From Doris montereyensis (lineage: Eukaryota > Mollusca > Gastropoda > Nudibranchia > Dorididae), in contig JAXRKP010000368.1 of the NCBI GenBank assembly GCA_037039925.1, positions 12,501-76,500 of the forward strand: a stretch of DNA of 64,000 nt. The letters are read 5' to 3'. The notes under the pieces are model-generated. The model saw only the letters and a list, made by a program, of their open reading frames with translations, made no database searches and had not been told where the DNA came from. This document shows positions 48,232-61,127 of this stretch, one piece after another. Position 1 is the first letter of the stretch. Each line of letters opens with the position of its first letter. The position numbers and the translations under genes were made by a program.

Positions 48232-51200
48232 CTGAAAGTAGGAAAGAAAGAATTTTGAATTAACATTACTAGTATTATGTGAAAGCTGAAATATACAATA
48301 ACTAATGAAAGAACCCCGAAATACATGGTTTGCTTTTGATTCAATATGTTTTGTTATGATTGAAAAAGATTAAATTTGTAAACTTATTTATGAAATTCCA
48401 TTTTTGTTTAGAATTATGACTTTAAGTCAATAATATAAATGACTTAAGGTTCTGGGAATGCCATTTTTGCCGAAAATGGGACAAATCTAGTCTATCATAC
48501 TAGTGGATAGAGCAGTTCATTCCCGTCATAATGATATCATAAAAGAAAATCAGTATCGATTCTTTGAATTTATACAAATTTTTTAGAAACAATACAGGCC
48601 TATCTTTCAACACAGCTATTATACAAGAAAAGCCAGACATATTATCTAAAGTATACTAAGTTGGTACTCATTTTGATTGTCACAATAAATTGAGTAAAAA
48701 GGTGCTCGTGCGCTTGAAACAGTGTCAATAAGAAGTAGCTGAGAGCCTCTCAATGTTTTAGGATGTTTCAAAGTATTATCCTACTCTTTTCTTAGGTTTT
48801 GGCAGAAAAATACGATTTTCTCAAAATGTCCTTTTTTGTTCATTATTTCCTATCTACTTTTTTATTTCTCAACGTATCTTCATGAAATTTGGTACGGATG
48901 ATAAGTGGGGGAAATAAAGAAATTATCAGATGCTTTTTTGATATGTATTATAGTTTTGGACAAATTGAATTTTTTGTACAATATTTTTGGCTGTTCTCGT
49001 ATGCTATTTTCAAAAATTCATAAAATCAAAACTTACTAATGAAACAAAAATCCAATCTGATAAAATTTAGATATTGTATCAAATAAGGTGTGTGCCAAGT
49101 TTGAAAGAAATTTGTTGAAAAATGAAAAAGCCTATCAATATTGAACTTGGTAAAATTTTGGGGCAAAATCCAAGATGGCCGCCGTTTCCATGGCAACCGG
49201 AAGCATCAGAAAAAAAACAACGGCATATTTCAACTCAGTACACCATGCCCATTACATCTATACATAAGTTAAATTGATAGGAACCAACGGGAAATTTTTC
49301 ACTCCAAATGAGATAGTAATGTGTAATTTTTATAGATACAATTTTTTTTTTATGCCTGGGACAAGCATATCAAAGAGGCACCTATCATACGAGATAATTA
49401 GTATCCTTGCAAAACTAAAGACCCTGCAACTTTACATCATTTCCTCTAAGGCAGCCCATTTCATTCATAGTTCTTCTTAACTGCTCCAAGAGCATTCAGT
49501 GAAGCTCTCTGATAGCCTCTTCTTACAAACACATACTCCTAGTCTATAGTAGTAGAATAGCCTTGCAGTCAATAAAGACGCTTGACCTATACTGTGTATT
49601 CTGATATAATGCTGGTCCTAAAGAATCTCAGTGTTGATAATTTGTGTTGTACCATCTCTACATGTGTATCGATCATATGCTAAAATCTTCAGAGCAAGTA
49701 GGTCTCTTTCTGTTTTCAGTTGTGCTGGTATGTATGTATCTTCTCCATTTGGGTTTCAGTGTTCCTGAGGCTGGGTGTTAGTATATTTTGTGTAGTTTTG
49801 TAAGTTGTGGTTTGGTGAGTTGGCAATGATGTCGTAGTTCTTCCTCTGTATTTCGGTCCCTCGCTAAACTGTTAAAAGGGGAAAAATGGAACCAGTGTCC
49901 TTACAATTGCATCACAACACAACCAATGGAACCATGCCACATCCATATTGCGCCATAATGCCTACACACATTCACATAGATCTAATTCATTTCTTATTTT
50001 AAAGTTTTTTTTTTAAAAACCCATCAACTTACCAGTTCAAAAATCTCAGTTGGTCGTTGCTGTTTAGATTTAAAATGGCGATATGACCGATGGCTCCAAG
50101 ACGTGAGTTTCAAATCACTTGTGAGATTAGCAAAGCAGGTAGAGTCAAGACATACCTCCAGGCTAGTCACTGATGAGTATTTCTAGAGAGAGAGATACAT
50201 ATGTCTATAATTTAAAGTTTCGTTTATATAATTCTAATCTCAGCATTTTGATACGCAAAAAAATTATGTTTAGGAATGGTGAATTCCATGGTGATATAGA
50301 TAATTCGAATTTCTCATTGTTACACTAGTTACAGTGAAGGAAATGACATTAAATAATATAAAAGCCTCATAGGAACAAAGACGAGACAAATACAAGGAAT
50401 AGACAAGAAAAAATCTTGGCCACAATGGGGATTGAATCCGCAACCTCTGCGTTGGCACCCATTGCTTCGCCATGAAAAGAAAGCATGCTACCAACTGAGC
50501 TACCTACGATTCCTTCACATGCAGGGTTACAGATTACTCATATTCCTCATGGTTACAGATAATTCAAATTCCCTGGGGCTATTTCAGTCGTTTTTTGTAA
50601 GGGGGGGGGGGGTTGTTGTTTTTGTTGGGGGATTTTTTTGTTGAGTATGCAAAATTTGGTGGAAGTGGTTAAACATAGACAGTTAGATTTGTGTAAAAAA
50701 GCAGACTAAACATTTTTTTATTGCTCCGATGATCCATCTGAGGGTACATGGGTTGCTAGCTTGCCCAGAGGTGGCCAGGAATTTATATTTATGCCTGGAT
50801 CGAATTGATGTGGTATATATACTTAAGGGGGGAGGGGAGTCCTGATCATGTTTTCTTTTATTATTTGATATAGACAATTTTAACTACTACGTTTGTACTC
50901 GGCATGTCTAAATTGGCTGAAAAAAATACCGGCGAGACCACGGCAGTAGAAAACCCGGCGGAAAATAAACAAAAGCGCGTGAATGATGAAATCACGTCAC
51001 CTCTCGATAGCGGCGAGACCACGGCAGTAGAAAACCGGCGGAGAATAAACAAATTTGGTTATTCTCCGCCCGGCGGATAATACACACTCCCTTTTTTTTA
51101 TCATATGATTGCCATGGGAACGCCGCCATCTTTGATTTGCATTGCGAAAATATCTACAACTTCATTTCAAATAGTTTAAAAAAAATTAAGAACAAACTTG

Positions 51201-52212
51201 GCTATAACTTTGCACACATGTTATTCAGTTCAATATCTAGCCGCACCCAGTAGCTTTTTGAGATAAATTATGATTTTATGAACTTTTTCAACATGCATAT
51301 AGCAACCTTTTCAATTTTTGGCAAACTTAATCACAAAAAAATTCCGTTTGCAAAAATTTGAGGAGATATCAAAAATTGCTACTGGGTGAATTTCTTTTTC
51401 ACATTATGGATGTTACATACCAAATTTGGAGGCAATAGGACAATAAATAAATAAAAAATAGATCGCATATCACTGTTAAACTAACATTTTGAGAAAATCG
51501 CATTTTAAACAATTTTTTCCGTTATTTGAATGTTTTTTCGTATATAAACATATAAAAGAATAATATAATACTTTGAAACATCATACAATCTTGAGATGAT
51601 ATCAAATACTTCATTTAGAGCCTATTTCAACTGCTCCAGATCCCTTATACTTATGTCCAGATGACATGTTTCTTATAACAGGTGTATGGAATGTTTCCCG
51701 TAATATTTAGCCGATCTTAGCTAATATTGACAATAATTCCTCAAAAAACATATATTTCGGATAAAGTACTCTATGGCGATTAGAATGAGTACCAACTTCT
51801 TGTACATTAGACAAAATTACAATCGATGTGTTGAAGGTAAGGGCGGCATCATTTCTAAAAAAATCGTATACGATGAAAGAACAGATACTGAGCCTTTGTT
51901 AAGATATTAATGTGAAGGGAATTAACTGCTGCCTTCAGTAATGCAATAAACGAGATTTGTCCACTTTGTGGTAACAATGCCCTCCTCAGGACAAAGGTTA
52001 TAAATAGAACCATGGATGTTAGAAAAGGTTATAATCTCAGTCACCAATCCAAAACCTGAATAGGGCTGCAACCGAGGCGAGCTTAGTAAGCTTGCCTCGG
52101 CTGCAACCAATGTAAGGTTAGTTTAAGATTGGCTGCCTGACTATTGATGTTGTTACCTTTCTATATCTCGATTTCATGTAACAGAGGGGACTTGAATTAA
52201 AGGAATGAGAGA

Positions 52213-52271
<59 letters not shown>

Positions 52272-52283
52272 AGGGAGAGGGAG

Positions 52284-52366
<83 letters not shown>

Positions 52367-55300
52367 CAAAGCCACATTTCCCCACAATGCCACATAGACA
52401 CACTAGGAAAAACAGCACACATGGTTATGCAGTCATGGGTCACTGTGTCTGTCCTCTTTCAAACTAGTATTTGCACTTGTGTGACTGAGACCTAGTACAA
52501 TCCATCCACTACACAACTGTCTTTCACGATTGCTTTACCATTATCCCTGGTCCTCAACTAAAAAGTATGTGGATAATCTCTGTGTTCTATACACTTATCA
52601 TAAAGATATACATAACGAATTCAAATGATATAAATGAATTATAATGGTAAGATATCAAAAATCCAATCAATCGTGCAAAATCTTCTGGTCTTTTTTAATT
52701 CTATTTCATTGGCTGTATGAGGAAATGGGCAAAACAACAATTTAAATATAGTTCACTGAAACCACAAACCTCTACTTTGATTGTTAAGTTCTAAATCACA
52801 TGTTAAGTTTTTGGACATGTCAATCCAGTACAATGAATTCAGCTATATGCCGCAGTGGCGCTATATGTTCTCGACCACCTACAAAATTAACATATGTAAT
52901 TTATATTAAAGCTAAATTTGCATCTCTAATTTTGCCATTATATTCTGCCATTTAGCTAACACAACAATTTCTCTCGTAAATCTTTATCTCGTAATATTTG
53001 GGCTTGAAGTACACCATTTTAACTTGGTTTTAATAGAATATCCATGCAAACTTTAATTAAAATATGTTACAGGGCATGTGGCTGACTCCATTATGCAGGC
53101 AACAACCTGATCTTCCTATTTTTAAAAAGTTACAATTTTTAGCCAAGCAGTTTTTTTCCAATTACATTTCATGAAACCTTTGACAATTGCCTGTTGACTG
53201 AGTGATAGCAATTCATTTTTATCAGGGTCTCACGTCTCCTAAGAGGTGGGACAAATTTTACATCTTGACTGATTGTCTACAGAGTGATTAGAATGCCTAG
53301 ACAATGTGTATACTATGAAATACTTCATGCTTTGCTGTCTCCTTTTCTGTTTTCTATAGAATTTAAGAATGACTGATTTTACACTTGCAGGTCACACACA
53401 ATTACAATTTTCTGACTCATTATTTATCATCTGTTTCAACCTCTATGCCCTGCTACCTTTTGCACTCTTAGTTTTCAAGCACAAAAACAGTGACAAAACT
53501 TCAACACTTGAAATAAAGAAAATTAGATTCGTCCATTTGGAGAAAAAATTCAAATTATTTTTGTTCTCATTTGGAAATCTTGATATCTGACAAGTAACTC
53601 ACCTTGATGTCTTCAAGGAAAATGTAGGAGTAAAATGCTTCTTTACACTGGCTGCATTTGTCTTTGCCCTGAAATTGACAACAGTTCAGCATACAATGGC
53701 CCCAAAGAATCCACATCCACATCTACCAATGCAGAAACATTTGACAAAGAGGAAAATGTGCCTTTGTTTGCACGATGTTTCAATATGTTTGTCATTTCTT
53801 CTTTTTGTAAATACACTAGCATTCCTGAGAAAAGATAAACAATAGAAAACATTTCAAACTACTTTCAATTACACAATTGAGATATGCATTAAAATAATAG
53901 ATTGAAAATTTTCTTACGCTTTGACAATAACTACATTATTTTAGAATAAAATCAATTCAAACATGTCCAGATTGCTGTAAGACTAAACAGCAAATGAGAA
54001 ATTTGTGATTCTGGGATTACACAATTAATCATAAAGAAACAGGTAAAATCAATCTTACAATGCACATCACAATTCTGCTCTTTAAGAAGTGGGGATGAAA
54101 GGAATGTAAAGCAATCAAACAGGTTGATTATCAAATGGGTCAGATACATATTTTTTGGGTGTAAAGTAAAGAGAAAATTGAAGAGGCGCAAATGACAATA
54201 AATATGAAAGGCTTTACCTGGTCAATAGCCAATAGCTACTGAAGATATATTGTTTCTTTCTTCCTTTATCAGTTCCCATTCTACCTTTCTCGGTGTATGG
54301 GTTCAGATGTCCGAAATGATCTTTCTCCAGGATGCCCTGTCCTCGCATTTTCTGTTTCCTTCCAAAAAAGTTAAATTTCTATGCTTTCATGCCTCTTTTA
54401 TATCTTCTTCCCACTCTCTCCGAGGTCTGCCTTTTTTGGTCTTTTACCTTTGGGCTTTAGCACTGTATACTGATTTAGCTATTCTATTATCATTCATTCT
54501 ACAACATGCCTGAACCATCTCAATTGATTTATTTTTTATCTTTTAGTTTTTATACCATCTGCTTTGGTTTGATCTCTTTATTGTTGTCTGATTTTGTCTC
54601 TTTCAGTTTTCCCTACTACTCTTCTTAGATGTATTGTCATTGCCTTTTGGATTCTCTGGCTGATTTCTTCTCTTAGCTTTCCTCTCAGTTAATCATTACT
54701 TCTAGGTAATTGTAGCTTTGAACTTGTTCTAAATTTTCCCCTGCCCAATTTAAGATTTTGTGTTTTAGCTTCCCAGTTACTAGCATTGTTTAGTTTTTCT
54801 TTGCATATACTCTCATTCCTCGTTTATTTAATTAATTGTTCAACATGCAGATATTCGACTGAAGGTCACTTTCTGATTTTCCAAACAGAACTAAATCATC
54901 TGTAACTGAAAGCATTGATACATTTACTGGTTTGAGCTTCATATACCTACATTCCTTTTTTAATTTTGAGGATGCTTTCTGACTGAATCCATAAATGTGA
55001 TAAACAAAAGAGGACTTATAATGCAACCCCTGTCTTACGCCTATATCTACATCAAATTCTTCAGATATGTTTCCAGCTACTCACTGCACATGTTGGTTTA
55101 TTGTAAAACAATTAATGGCTTCTATTACATTTTGCTCTACATTGTGTTCTTCCTTATAGTATCAAATGCCTTTTCTAAGTCAATAAAACACAGGTGCAAG
55201 TCAATGCTTTCTCTCAAGGAATTTTTTTCTATTATTTGTCTACTTGAAAATATGTGTCTTGTACACTTCTTCCTGGTCTAAATCCACTCTGGTGTTCTTC

Positions 55301-57130
55301 AATCTGATCCCTCTACTCTTTTCCTTATCCCCATTTCCAGAATCCTGGCATACGTTTCCTGCTACGCTAAGTAGTGATGTCCCCTATAGTTTGAGCATTC
55401 CATAATTGATCCTTTCTTATGTATTGGTACTACCATTCACTTTTTCCAGTCGTTTGGCATTTATTTGGACTTCCATGCTTGTTGGCATATTTCATGTAGT
55501 AGTTTGTCTGCCTCTTGTCCCTTGGTTTTTAATCATTTAAGGATAAACTTGATCTGCTCCTGGGCCTTTCCTAATTTCACTTTTCTTATAGCTGTTTGAA
55601 TTTCTTCCATTGAGATATCTACATCTTCAGCTGTCTCCTCTGGATTACTTGTTACTCTTAGTAATTGATCTTTACTCCTTGTTTCATATGTTCTGGAGGG
55701 ATTATGTAATTGTTGAAAATACTTTCTCCTTGTTTCTATGATTTCACTGTCTTCTTTCATTATTTCTCCTTTGTGGCATTCTTAATTTGTCGTATTGGGC
55801 ATGCTTTGGTCTTTCTCGTGCTCTTCATTGCCCTCAGAACAGCTGTTTTGCTTCCTCACTTCTTCTTTGGCGGCAATTCTTTTATTCACGTAATCTATCC
55901 TATCCTCTGGTCTCTTTGTTTGCAAGTATTTTGTCCAGGTATTTTTTTCTTTTCTTTGATCTTAGTCTTGACATTATCATTCCACTATGCTAATATTTTC
56001 CTATCTCCTTTTAAGTTGTTTCCTACCACAGACCTCTTCAGTACAACAAGAGTGTTTCTTTATACATTTGCCACTGTGCTATCATTCAGATCCATCTGCC
56101 TTTCACTGATTAACCTTTCTATCCTGGATTGGTATCTGTTTTACTACTGGTTTATTTAGTTCCTCTATTTTGAGTTTAGTAGCTTTCTTCTCCTTCCTTT
56201 CTGTTTGTTTTCTTCAGTCAGTAATCTCATTTTGACAATCACTAGGTGATGATCACTAAATATTTCTGCTCCTCTGTTTAATCTTGCACCCAATGTACTG
56301 AAAAAAAGGAGCTGCTAACTATTATGTAGTCTATCATTGACTTTTCACACCTGTCTTCATTTAGTCTTGTATATTTGTGGATATCTTTATGAGGAAAAAG
56401 GTGTTGGCTATTTTCATGTTATTCTTTAGGCAAAAATCTATTAGTCTCTCTCTATTTGGAAAAGTTGTTGTCTCTCCTTCTTTACCTATTACAAGATAAA
56501 CTGTGAGGATGAAGGAAAAGATTTCATTTTGGCATATATTATTTACATAGTGGTACCTTCTATTCTGAAAGTCTCAGTGGATTGTAAAATTGTCCTGATT
56601 AGTCAAGTTTCCCCGATTTCCTCGGGAAATAGGGAATTTGGTTTTTCCTCAGCAGTTCGAGGTACGTAAGCCCTTCTGTGATTCTGTGAGTGGTCAAATT
56701 CAGAATTAAATAAACAAGTAGCCACAGGACCAGTTGATCAAAACGAAGATGACTGGCTCAACGCCTGCTTAACACCTTTGTAATTAATGTTTGGTGCATC
56801 TGGTTTATGGTCATCGTGACCTGGCACTTATAGCATAGTATACACATTATGCGATGTATAACTTGTATAGCACTAATGCAGGAGTAATAATTGATGTTTT
56901 GCTAACACAGAAACCAGATTTGGATAACAAGTGAGTGTTGGAATAAATAAATATGGGAAGCTTTTTAGTTTTAAATGCATGCTGCCTTATCTTTGAGTTC
57001 AAAAAGAAAAGAATTCAGATGGACTTACTTAAGATCCTTCATTGTACAGGTGTTGAGAAATTGAAGAATGTTTTCCTTCTATTGCTTTCAACTGCGGACG
57101 TTCAGTGTTCTCTGTAGTTGTTGAAGAAAA
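47825..57130 (-). CDS. TEFM: Transcription elongation factor, mitochondrial (TEFM), partial gene, four exons recognised
   Basis: TEFM binds mitochondrial RNA polymerase and raises its processivity. It has an N-terminal helix-hairpin-helix-like part and a C-terminal RNase-H-like (Holliday-junction-resolvase-type) fold. Exons: 57130-57029, 53824-53603, 50182-50033, 48231-47825. Matches to the vertebrate protein: ILQFLNTCTMKDL (vs ILHVLNTASTKEL), ILKHRANKGTFSSLSNVSAL (vs IVEHR..FGPFQNLESLM), EHIPKSDIYLVEQ (vs SKMPKADFYVLEK) and FVKKAFDLIVGGEGVSGQHL (vs VGKHFELMIGDSRTSGKEL). The mitochondrial targeting exon was not found. Four apparent one-base shifts occur: 57071-57074, 57029-57031, 53667-53669 and 48128-48131. 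Splice sites remain good, so either the assembly has indels or this is a recent unprocessed pseudogene; I favour the former. Confidence 0.82.
48655..49260 (+). repeat. Dispersed repeat R, plus copy, with YY1-like and RFX-like motifs
   Basis: Landmarks: AAGTTGGTACTCATT, CGATTTTCTCAAAATGT, TGAAATTTGGTACGGATG, then CAAGATGGCCGCCG immediately followed by GTTTCCATGGCAACC (49170-49198). The same order is found in reverse at 51105-51805. TEFM last intron. Confidence 0.75.
50033..50182 (-). CDS. TEFM: TEFM exon (start of RNase-H-like domain)
   Basis: Acceptor TCTCTAG, donor CTG|GTAAGT, exactly 50 codons, phase 0. Encodes KYSSVTSLEVCLDSTCFANL and KLTSWSHRSYRHFKSKQQRP, then TEIFEL. The IVSIVFGTRRIAWAHLDRKL region of vertebrate TEFM corresponds to it. 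Confidence 0.82.
50410..50515 (-). repeat. tRNA-like sequence, probably a SINE head or pseudo-tRNA
   Basis: On the minus strand TAGCTCAGTTGGTAGCATGC is a textbook A box and GGATTCAATCCC a B box. They are separated by about 55 nt, with an unusual CTTTTCATGGCG segment in the anticodon/variable region. An intact cloverleaf with a plausible anticodon loop is not obvious, so a functional tRNA is unlikely. Confidence 0.55.
51105..51805 (-). repeat. Dispersed repeat R, minus copy
   Basis: Inverted relative to 48655-49260. It starts with ATTGCCATGGGAACGCCGCC and ATCTTTG (51108-51134). It contains the reverse complements of CCAAATTTGGTATG and GCGATTTTCTCAAAATG, and ends near GAATGAGTACCAACTTCTTG (51785-51804). 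In the TEFM intron between the 50182 and 53603 exons. Confidence 0.75.
52072..52100. repeat. 14-bp hairpin, one mismatch, 1-nt loop
   Basis: CCGAGGCGAGCTTA, G, TAAGCTTGCCTCGG. It is flanked on both sides by GGCTGCAACC in direct orientation. Confidence 0.85.
52204..52362. repeat. (GA)n microsatellite
   Basis: AG run with an internal GGGAGGGAGGGAGAGGG segment near 52264-52283. Confidence 0.96.
52363..53602. other. TEFM intron sequence
   Basis: No additional gene or repeat family recognised. Confidence 0.45.
53603..53824 (-). CDS. TEFM: TEFM exon (helix-hairpin-helix region)
   Basis: Acceptor TTTTCTCAG, donor AAG|GTGAGT, 222 nt. Encodes MLVYLQKEEMTNILKHRANK and SLSNVSALVDVDVDSLGPLY. After GGG (CCC at 53667-53669) the productive frame changes to KDKCSQCKEAFYSYIFLEDI, which joins the next exon in phase. 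Confidence 0.78.
54253..56495 (-). mobile_element. LINE-A, 5'-truncated copy
   Basis: 3' end at TTTCTTTCTTCCTTTATCAG (54253). The tail domain is near 54400-54540, an RT segment KPVNVSMLSVTDDLVLFGKS near 54890-54945, AIRKVKLGKAQEQIKF near 55560-55610, and endonuclease remnants up to 56495. Here the RT catalytic FADD reads VTDD, consistent with a dead copy. The leader is absent. It lies in a TEFM intron, in the same orientation as the gene. Confidence 0.88.
56496..57028. other. TEFM intron sequence
   Basis: No feature recognised. Confidence 0.45.
57029..57130 (-). CDS. TEFM: TEFM exon (N-terminal hairpin region)
   Basis: Acceptor TTGATGCAG, donor GTAAGTCC. Starts FSSTTTENTERPQLKAIEG in one frame. 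ILQFLNTCTMKDL is in the next frame, after an A-run (T-run at 57071-57074 on the plus strand). The phase at the donor is also one base off from the next exon. Confidence 0.65.
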   Translation of the reverse strand, partial: FSSTTTENTERPQLKAIEGKHSSISQHLYNEGS

Positions 57131-57520
57131 CTGCATCAAGAGAAAAAAGCTAAAAAAGAAAACAAACATGTAGTTTGTTCAAATTTTCCTTCATACTAAA
57201 GCAATGCATGAACTTTGACCCTCATATCCTTTCTTTACCAAAAGCTGGGTACTCATTCTCACATGAGTCGAGTAAGGAAAGCAGAACGAAAACCTTTCCT
57301 AAGAGTATAACATTGTGAAAAATTCAATTAAATCGTCATGATTATAAACTTACAACACTACATTCTGGCTACAATGCCTGTTGAATGTGATGTTTACAAT
57401 TGAACAGTTGTCAATACGATGATATTTTAACTTTGAGAAATAAAGGAAATGAAGCTCTACTCCATGTTGATATCAATCTTGCTTACTTTACAGACTAGAC
57501 AACTGGAACTAGAGTCAATA

Positions 57521-57723
57521 CCGCTTATAACATCAGTACAGCTAGTCAGTTTTGTTTGTTGTGTCTTTAAAAATTCTCTTTATTTCAATAACAATTCTCA
57601 TTTTAATAAATAAATCTTGTTTGCTCCATACAATAACTAACAAAAATCTGTTGTGATCGTATTTTGTCTTTTAGTAGATGAGTGTACTTCAGTCAAATGT
57701 AGCTGTACTGATGTTATAGTGGC
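57521..57723. mobile_element. MITE-like element, copy 2
   Basis: Terminal inverted repeats ATAACATCAGTACAGCTA (left) and TAGCTGTACTGATGTTAT (right), 18 bp perfect. About 200 bp long, without coding capacity. The interior matches copy 1 at 43664-43930 in opposite orientation. Confidence 0.82.
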
Positions 57724-58043
57724 CGTTTTGACAAACTACGGGAAACTTAGGACATTCCATCTCATCTACCATCAAAATGCTCAGTTTATACAAATGGGTC
57801 AAGATGGATTATTTTTTAAATGGCCAGCACTATTCGCCATAAATGATGGATGGACCCTGTCACTGTTCACCATTAATGACGAATGGACCTCGATATTGTC
57901 TGCTCGTTAATAATGAATAATGTGATGACCCTTAGCATGATCCTAGTTAATGATGAAAAGACCTTGTAATAATTCATAACATCTACTGTTAGTACTTTGT
58001 TATTAAATATGACATTTATACTATATCACCCCCCTCCCCCTAA

Positions 58044-58256
58044 TGTTGTGTTCCTTAGGAAAGACACTTGACATACATTTTCCCACTCTGCCCAGGTGCA
58101 AATGGTTACAAGCACTAGCTCCAAAGTAAAAACCTGCATCAGACTAGCGTCCTGGCCAGGAGGTGATTATTATCATCTGTTCCGCTTCATGCTATTGAAA
58201 CTGGGATAAGTTCCAGCTCCATGAACTGTAACGGCCTTGAAGGAATGTTGTATTAC
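58044..58256 (+). repeat. SINE S2, copy 2, tRNA head missing
   Basis: GTTGTGTTCCTTAGGAAAGACACTT, CAAGCACTAGCTCC, GCATCAGACTAGCGTCCTGG and CCAGGAGGTGATTATTATCA follow the order of the S2 body at 31050-31266. The 5' truncation removes the A/B boxes. Confidence 0.85.
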
Positions 58257-58412
58257 TTTACTCTCTTTTTTCTCTCTCTCGCCTTCCTATCATTCTCGAT
58301 TCCGTTGTTCCTCCCTCCCCTCTACTTCTACACAACTGACATTGAGTGGCCTTGGCGACATCACAGGTCAGAACACATCACACTCATTCATCCGCCTATG
58401 ACGTCCTTGAAC

Positions 58413-58672
<260 letters not shown>

Positions 58673-58678
<6 letters not shown>

Positions 58679-61071
58679 AGATGAGAGAGCGTGTTTGGAC
58701 ATATACATTCGAGTACTGAAGCTTTTCTCGATTCGTCATCCATACTCGGCTGTACGTATGATACTACTGATGAAAACCATTTTCTTATCTCGGACATTCG
58801 CCATAGTCAGTTGATTTTTAAATAATCTCTTTAGGTGACAGGATGATTTATTGACAAAATTAGGTTCCCTTCTTTACATGAATGATCTCTTCTTCTGATC
58901 CTTAGGTGCCTAGGTAGCCATAATGACACTGTTAAACCATTCTAAATACCATTAGATTTAGATCTAGATCTCTAGATCTACCCTTAAATCTATAAGGTGA
59001 GTTGTCCAAATTCAAATACTTCAAGATCCAGACCCTTCCTCTCTTGTTTAGTTTGATTAACATAGTTACATAAACATATATATATACAAATGTTACGTTA
59101 TATCCCTATCTCCAACTACACCCTCAAATTAGTGCAGATACGATATCTGGATCTAGATCTAGACAGATTGAAACTGCAATAAAATGATCATTCCTCTAGA
59201 TCTAGAGTATCTCATGAAATATGAAATCATTCTCAATACTAATTAATACTCAATCCAATCTCATTCAATATTATATTCATTTATTTATTTATTTTCGCAA
59301 ACAAACCTCTTTATTATTATTATCCATTTTGATAAACGTCAAAGCAGCAGAGCACAGTTGTGGCTTTCGCAGTAAGATTCCAAGGTAATTTCTATGGTGA
59401 GCGAACATTTTCCTCGTACGAACACCCCTACATGCAATAAATTTTAATAAAATTGGCTTCTCACTTTTCTGGCTCAGGACAGGTTTCGCTTTCGTTTTTG
59501 AAACAAGGTGGTTAAATCGTTCTTACCTGCCGCGTATGACCAAAAAGCTAATTGTCCAGGAAATTACTGTTTTGACGAAAAATTATTCAGTCTTTTACCA
59601 TGATTATCCTCAAACTGACATACTTGATTGCTATGAGCATGAATGAAGGTGTAGATTTAGATCCTTCTTTATTGAGCATGTTTAGGAATTGTTCCTTTCA
59701 AGAAAATAATTGCCTGTATAAGGTTGTGGTAAAGAGTAGCCTACCTCCGCTTTCTTCAGCACAACACTAAACACATTTTTTTATATATTTGAAACGGAGT
59801 ACATGTATTACGGTTGATTGTGTGAAATTGATTAAAGAAAACTAGAGATGTATAGTTGCTCTCAGCAATCAAAACAAAATCAACTTACAATGTTTCAGGT
59901 GTAACTCATCAAGAGACAAAATAGCAATATATGTATATACAATGTTTCAATACTGCCATTCTGCATCTTCTCCTTTTTTCTTCTTTTTTTCCTTCTTTTC
60001 TTGTTCACCTTACAATATCGTATTTCTTTTCTTTTTTCCTCCCGCTCATTCTCCTGTCTCTTATGAACCTCTTTCCCGATTTTTTTTTTCTTGCTCTCTG
60101 CTCTCTTTCCCTCCGTTTTTTCTTCTTCACACTGTGATGGGATTCGATTATCTCTGATGATGAGTTAAACCTGAAACAACACGCGTTTATTCTATCTCTT
60201 ATAGGTGAAGTTATCACTGTTTGTCGTTTATGACTTTGATTTCACTCTACTGTGACTCCTTTTGTATTTCATACTCTTAGTGCTCAAAACTCTATTAAAT
60301 TGTAACCTCGTGTTAGAAAACTTTGATATTAGCATGTTGATTGCACAGCATCGATGTTGTTGCAGCCAGAATAAATTATGAGCTCACGTAGATACGGAAT
60401 ATATGCTAGAGCCCCATACGACCGAAGACGAGACACATACTATCATACGAAGGAATAAACAGAAGGAAGATAAAAAAATAAGAAAAAATCATCAAGCATT
60501 AGGTAAATCTAAGCGTAAACCAGTTGTAAATGTATATTCTACGTTTACCAATGCCATTTGCTGTTACATTATGCGCCATCTTTTTTTCAGGCTGTACAGT
60601 TGACATGGTTCGTTTAGCTTAATTTCCTTTTTTGGCTTTGTAGTGATTGTTGATGCAGGGTTCACTATTCAATCCTCTTGACGCACATGTACTGTGTTTA
60701 CTCATTCCTATGTATCCGCTTTATCCTTATTATGGGGCTTTGGTATCAAATTGTTTCAATACATACATGTATTTAATTCCATTTGAATATATAGTCCCTT
60801 ACCTAACCATAATTTTTTCTTTTTATCTTCCTTTGCCCCCTCTTCTTAATAACTGACCAATCCAATTTTTGGGCATGGGGTCTATCGAGGCGAGCTTACT
60901 CCTCGGGGTCTATGCATCGTCCATAGCGGTTACGTGACAATAGTGTTTACATCGGTTGGCAATGCCGACCGATGCGTGTACTATTTATTAGTACAGATCT
61001 GGAAGAAGACTTAGATTTGTTCTATATTGACTGATATTATTTTTTTCGCTTTGCGTTGAGTTCATTCGAAA
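58673..61071. other. Interval with no recognised gene
   Basis: AT-rich, with repeated AGATCTAGATC islands (58960-58980, 59149-59163, 59195-59207) and a near-perfect palindrome at 60950-60974. A short plus-strand frame at 60377 (MSSRRYGIYARAPYDRRRD) ends after 27 codons and could not be assigned. Confidence 0.4.
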
Positions 61072-61127
61072 ATGCCAGGGCATTGTATTGCTTTTACATG
61101 TTTTAACTCCTCTGACCAGGAGGGGAG
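61072..61127 (+). CDS. Possible THAP-type zinc-finger first exon
   Basis: ATG opens MPGHCIAFTCFNSSDQEG, followed by a GAG|GTAACA donor-like site. THAP domains start M-P with C-x(2-4)-C within the first ten residues, so the text fits the first quarter of a THAP finger. The rest (second Cys, His, AVPTIF box) was not found downstream in the window. It may be an orphan exon, a transposon-derived fragment, or chance. Confidence 0.3.

Noticed and set aside
50410..50515. Functional tRNA gene on the minus strand
   Set aside because: The region between A and B boxes is too long and lacks a clean anticodon arm; better explained as a SINE head or pseudo-tRNA.
47825..57130. TEFM as a processed pseudogene
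   Set aside because: Introns and consensus splice sites are retained, so it is not processed. The frame disruptions resemble those in the other two genes.
60377..60600. Plus-strand exon reading MSSRRYGIYARAPYDRRRD
   Set aside because: Stops after 27 codons, with no splice partner or recognised family; kept only as an unassigned frame.
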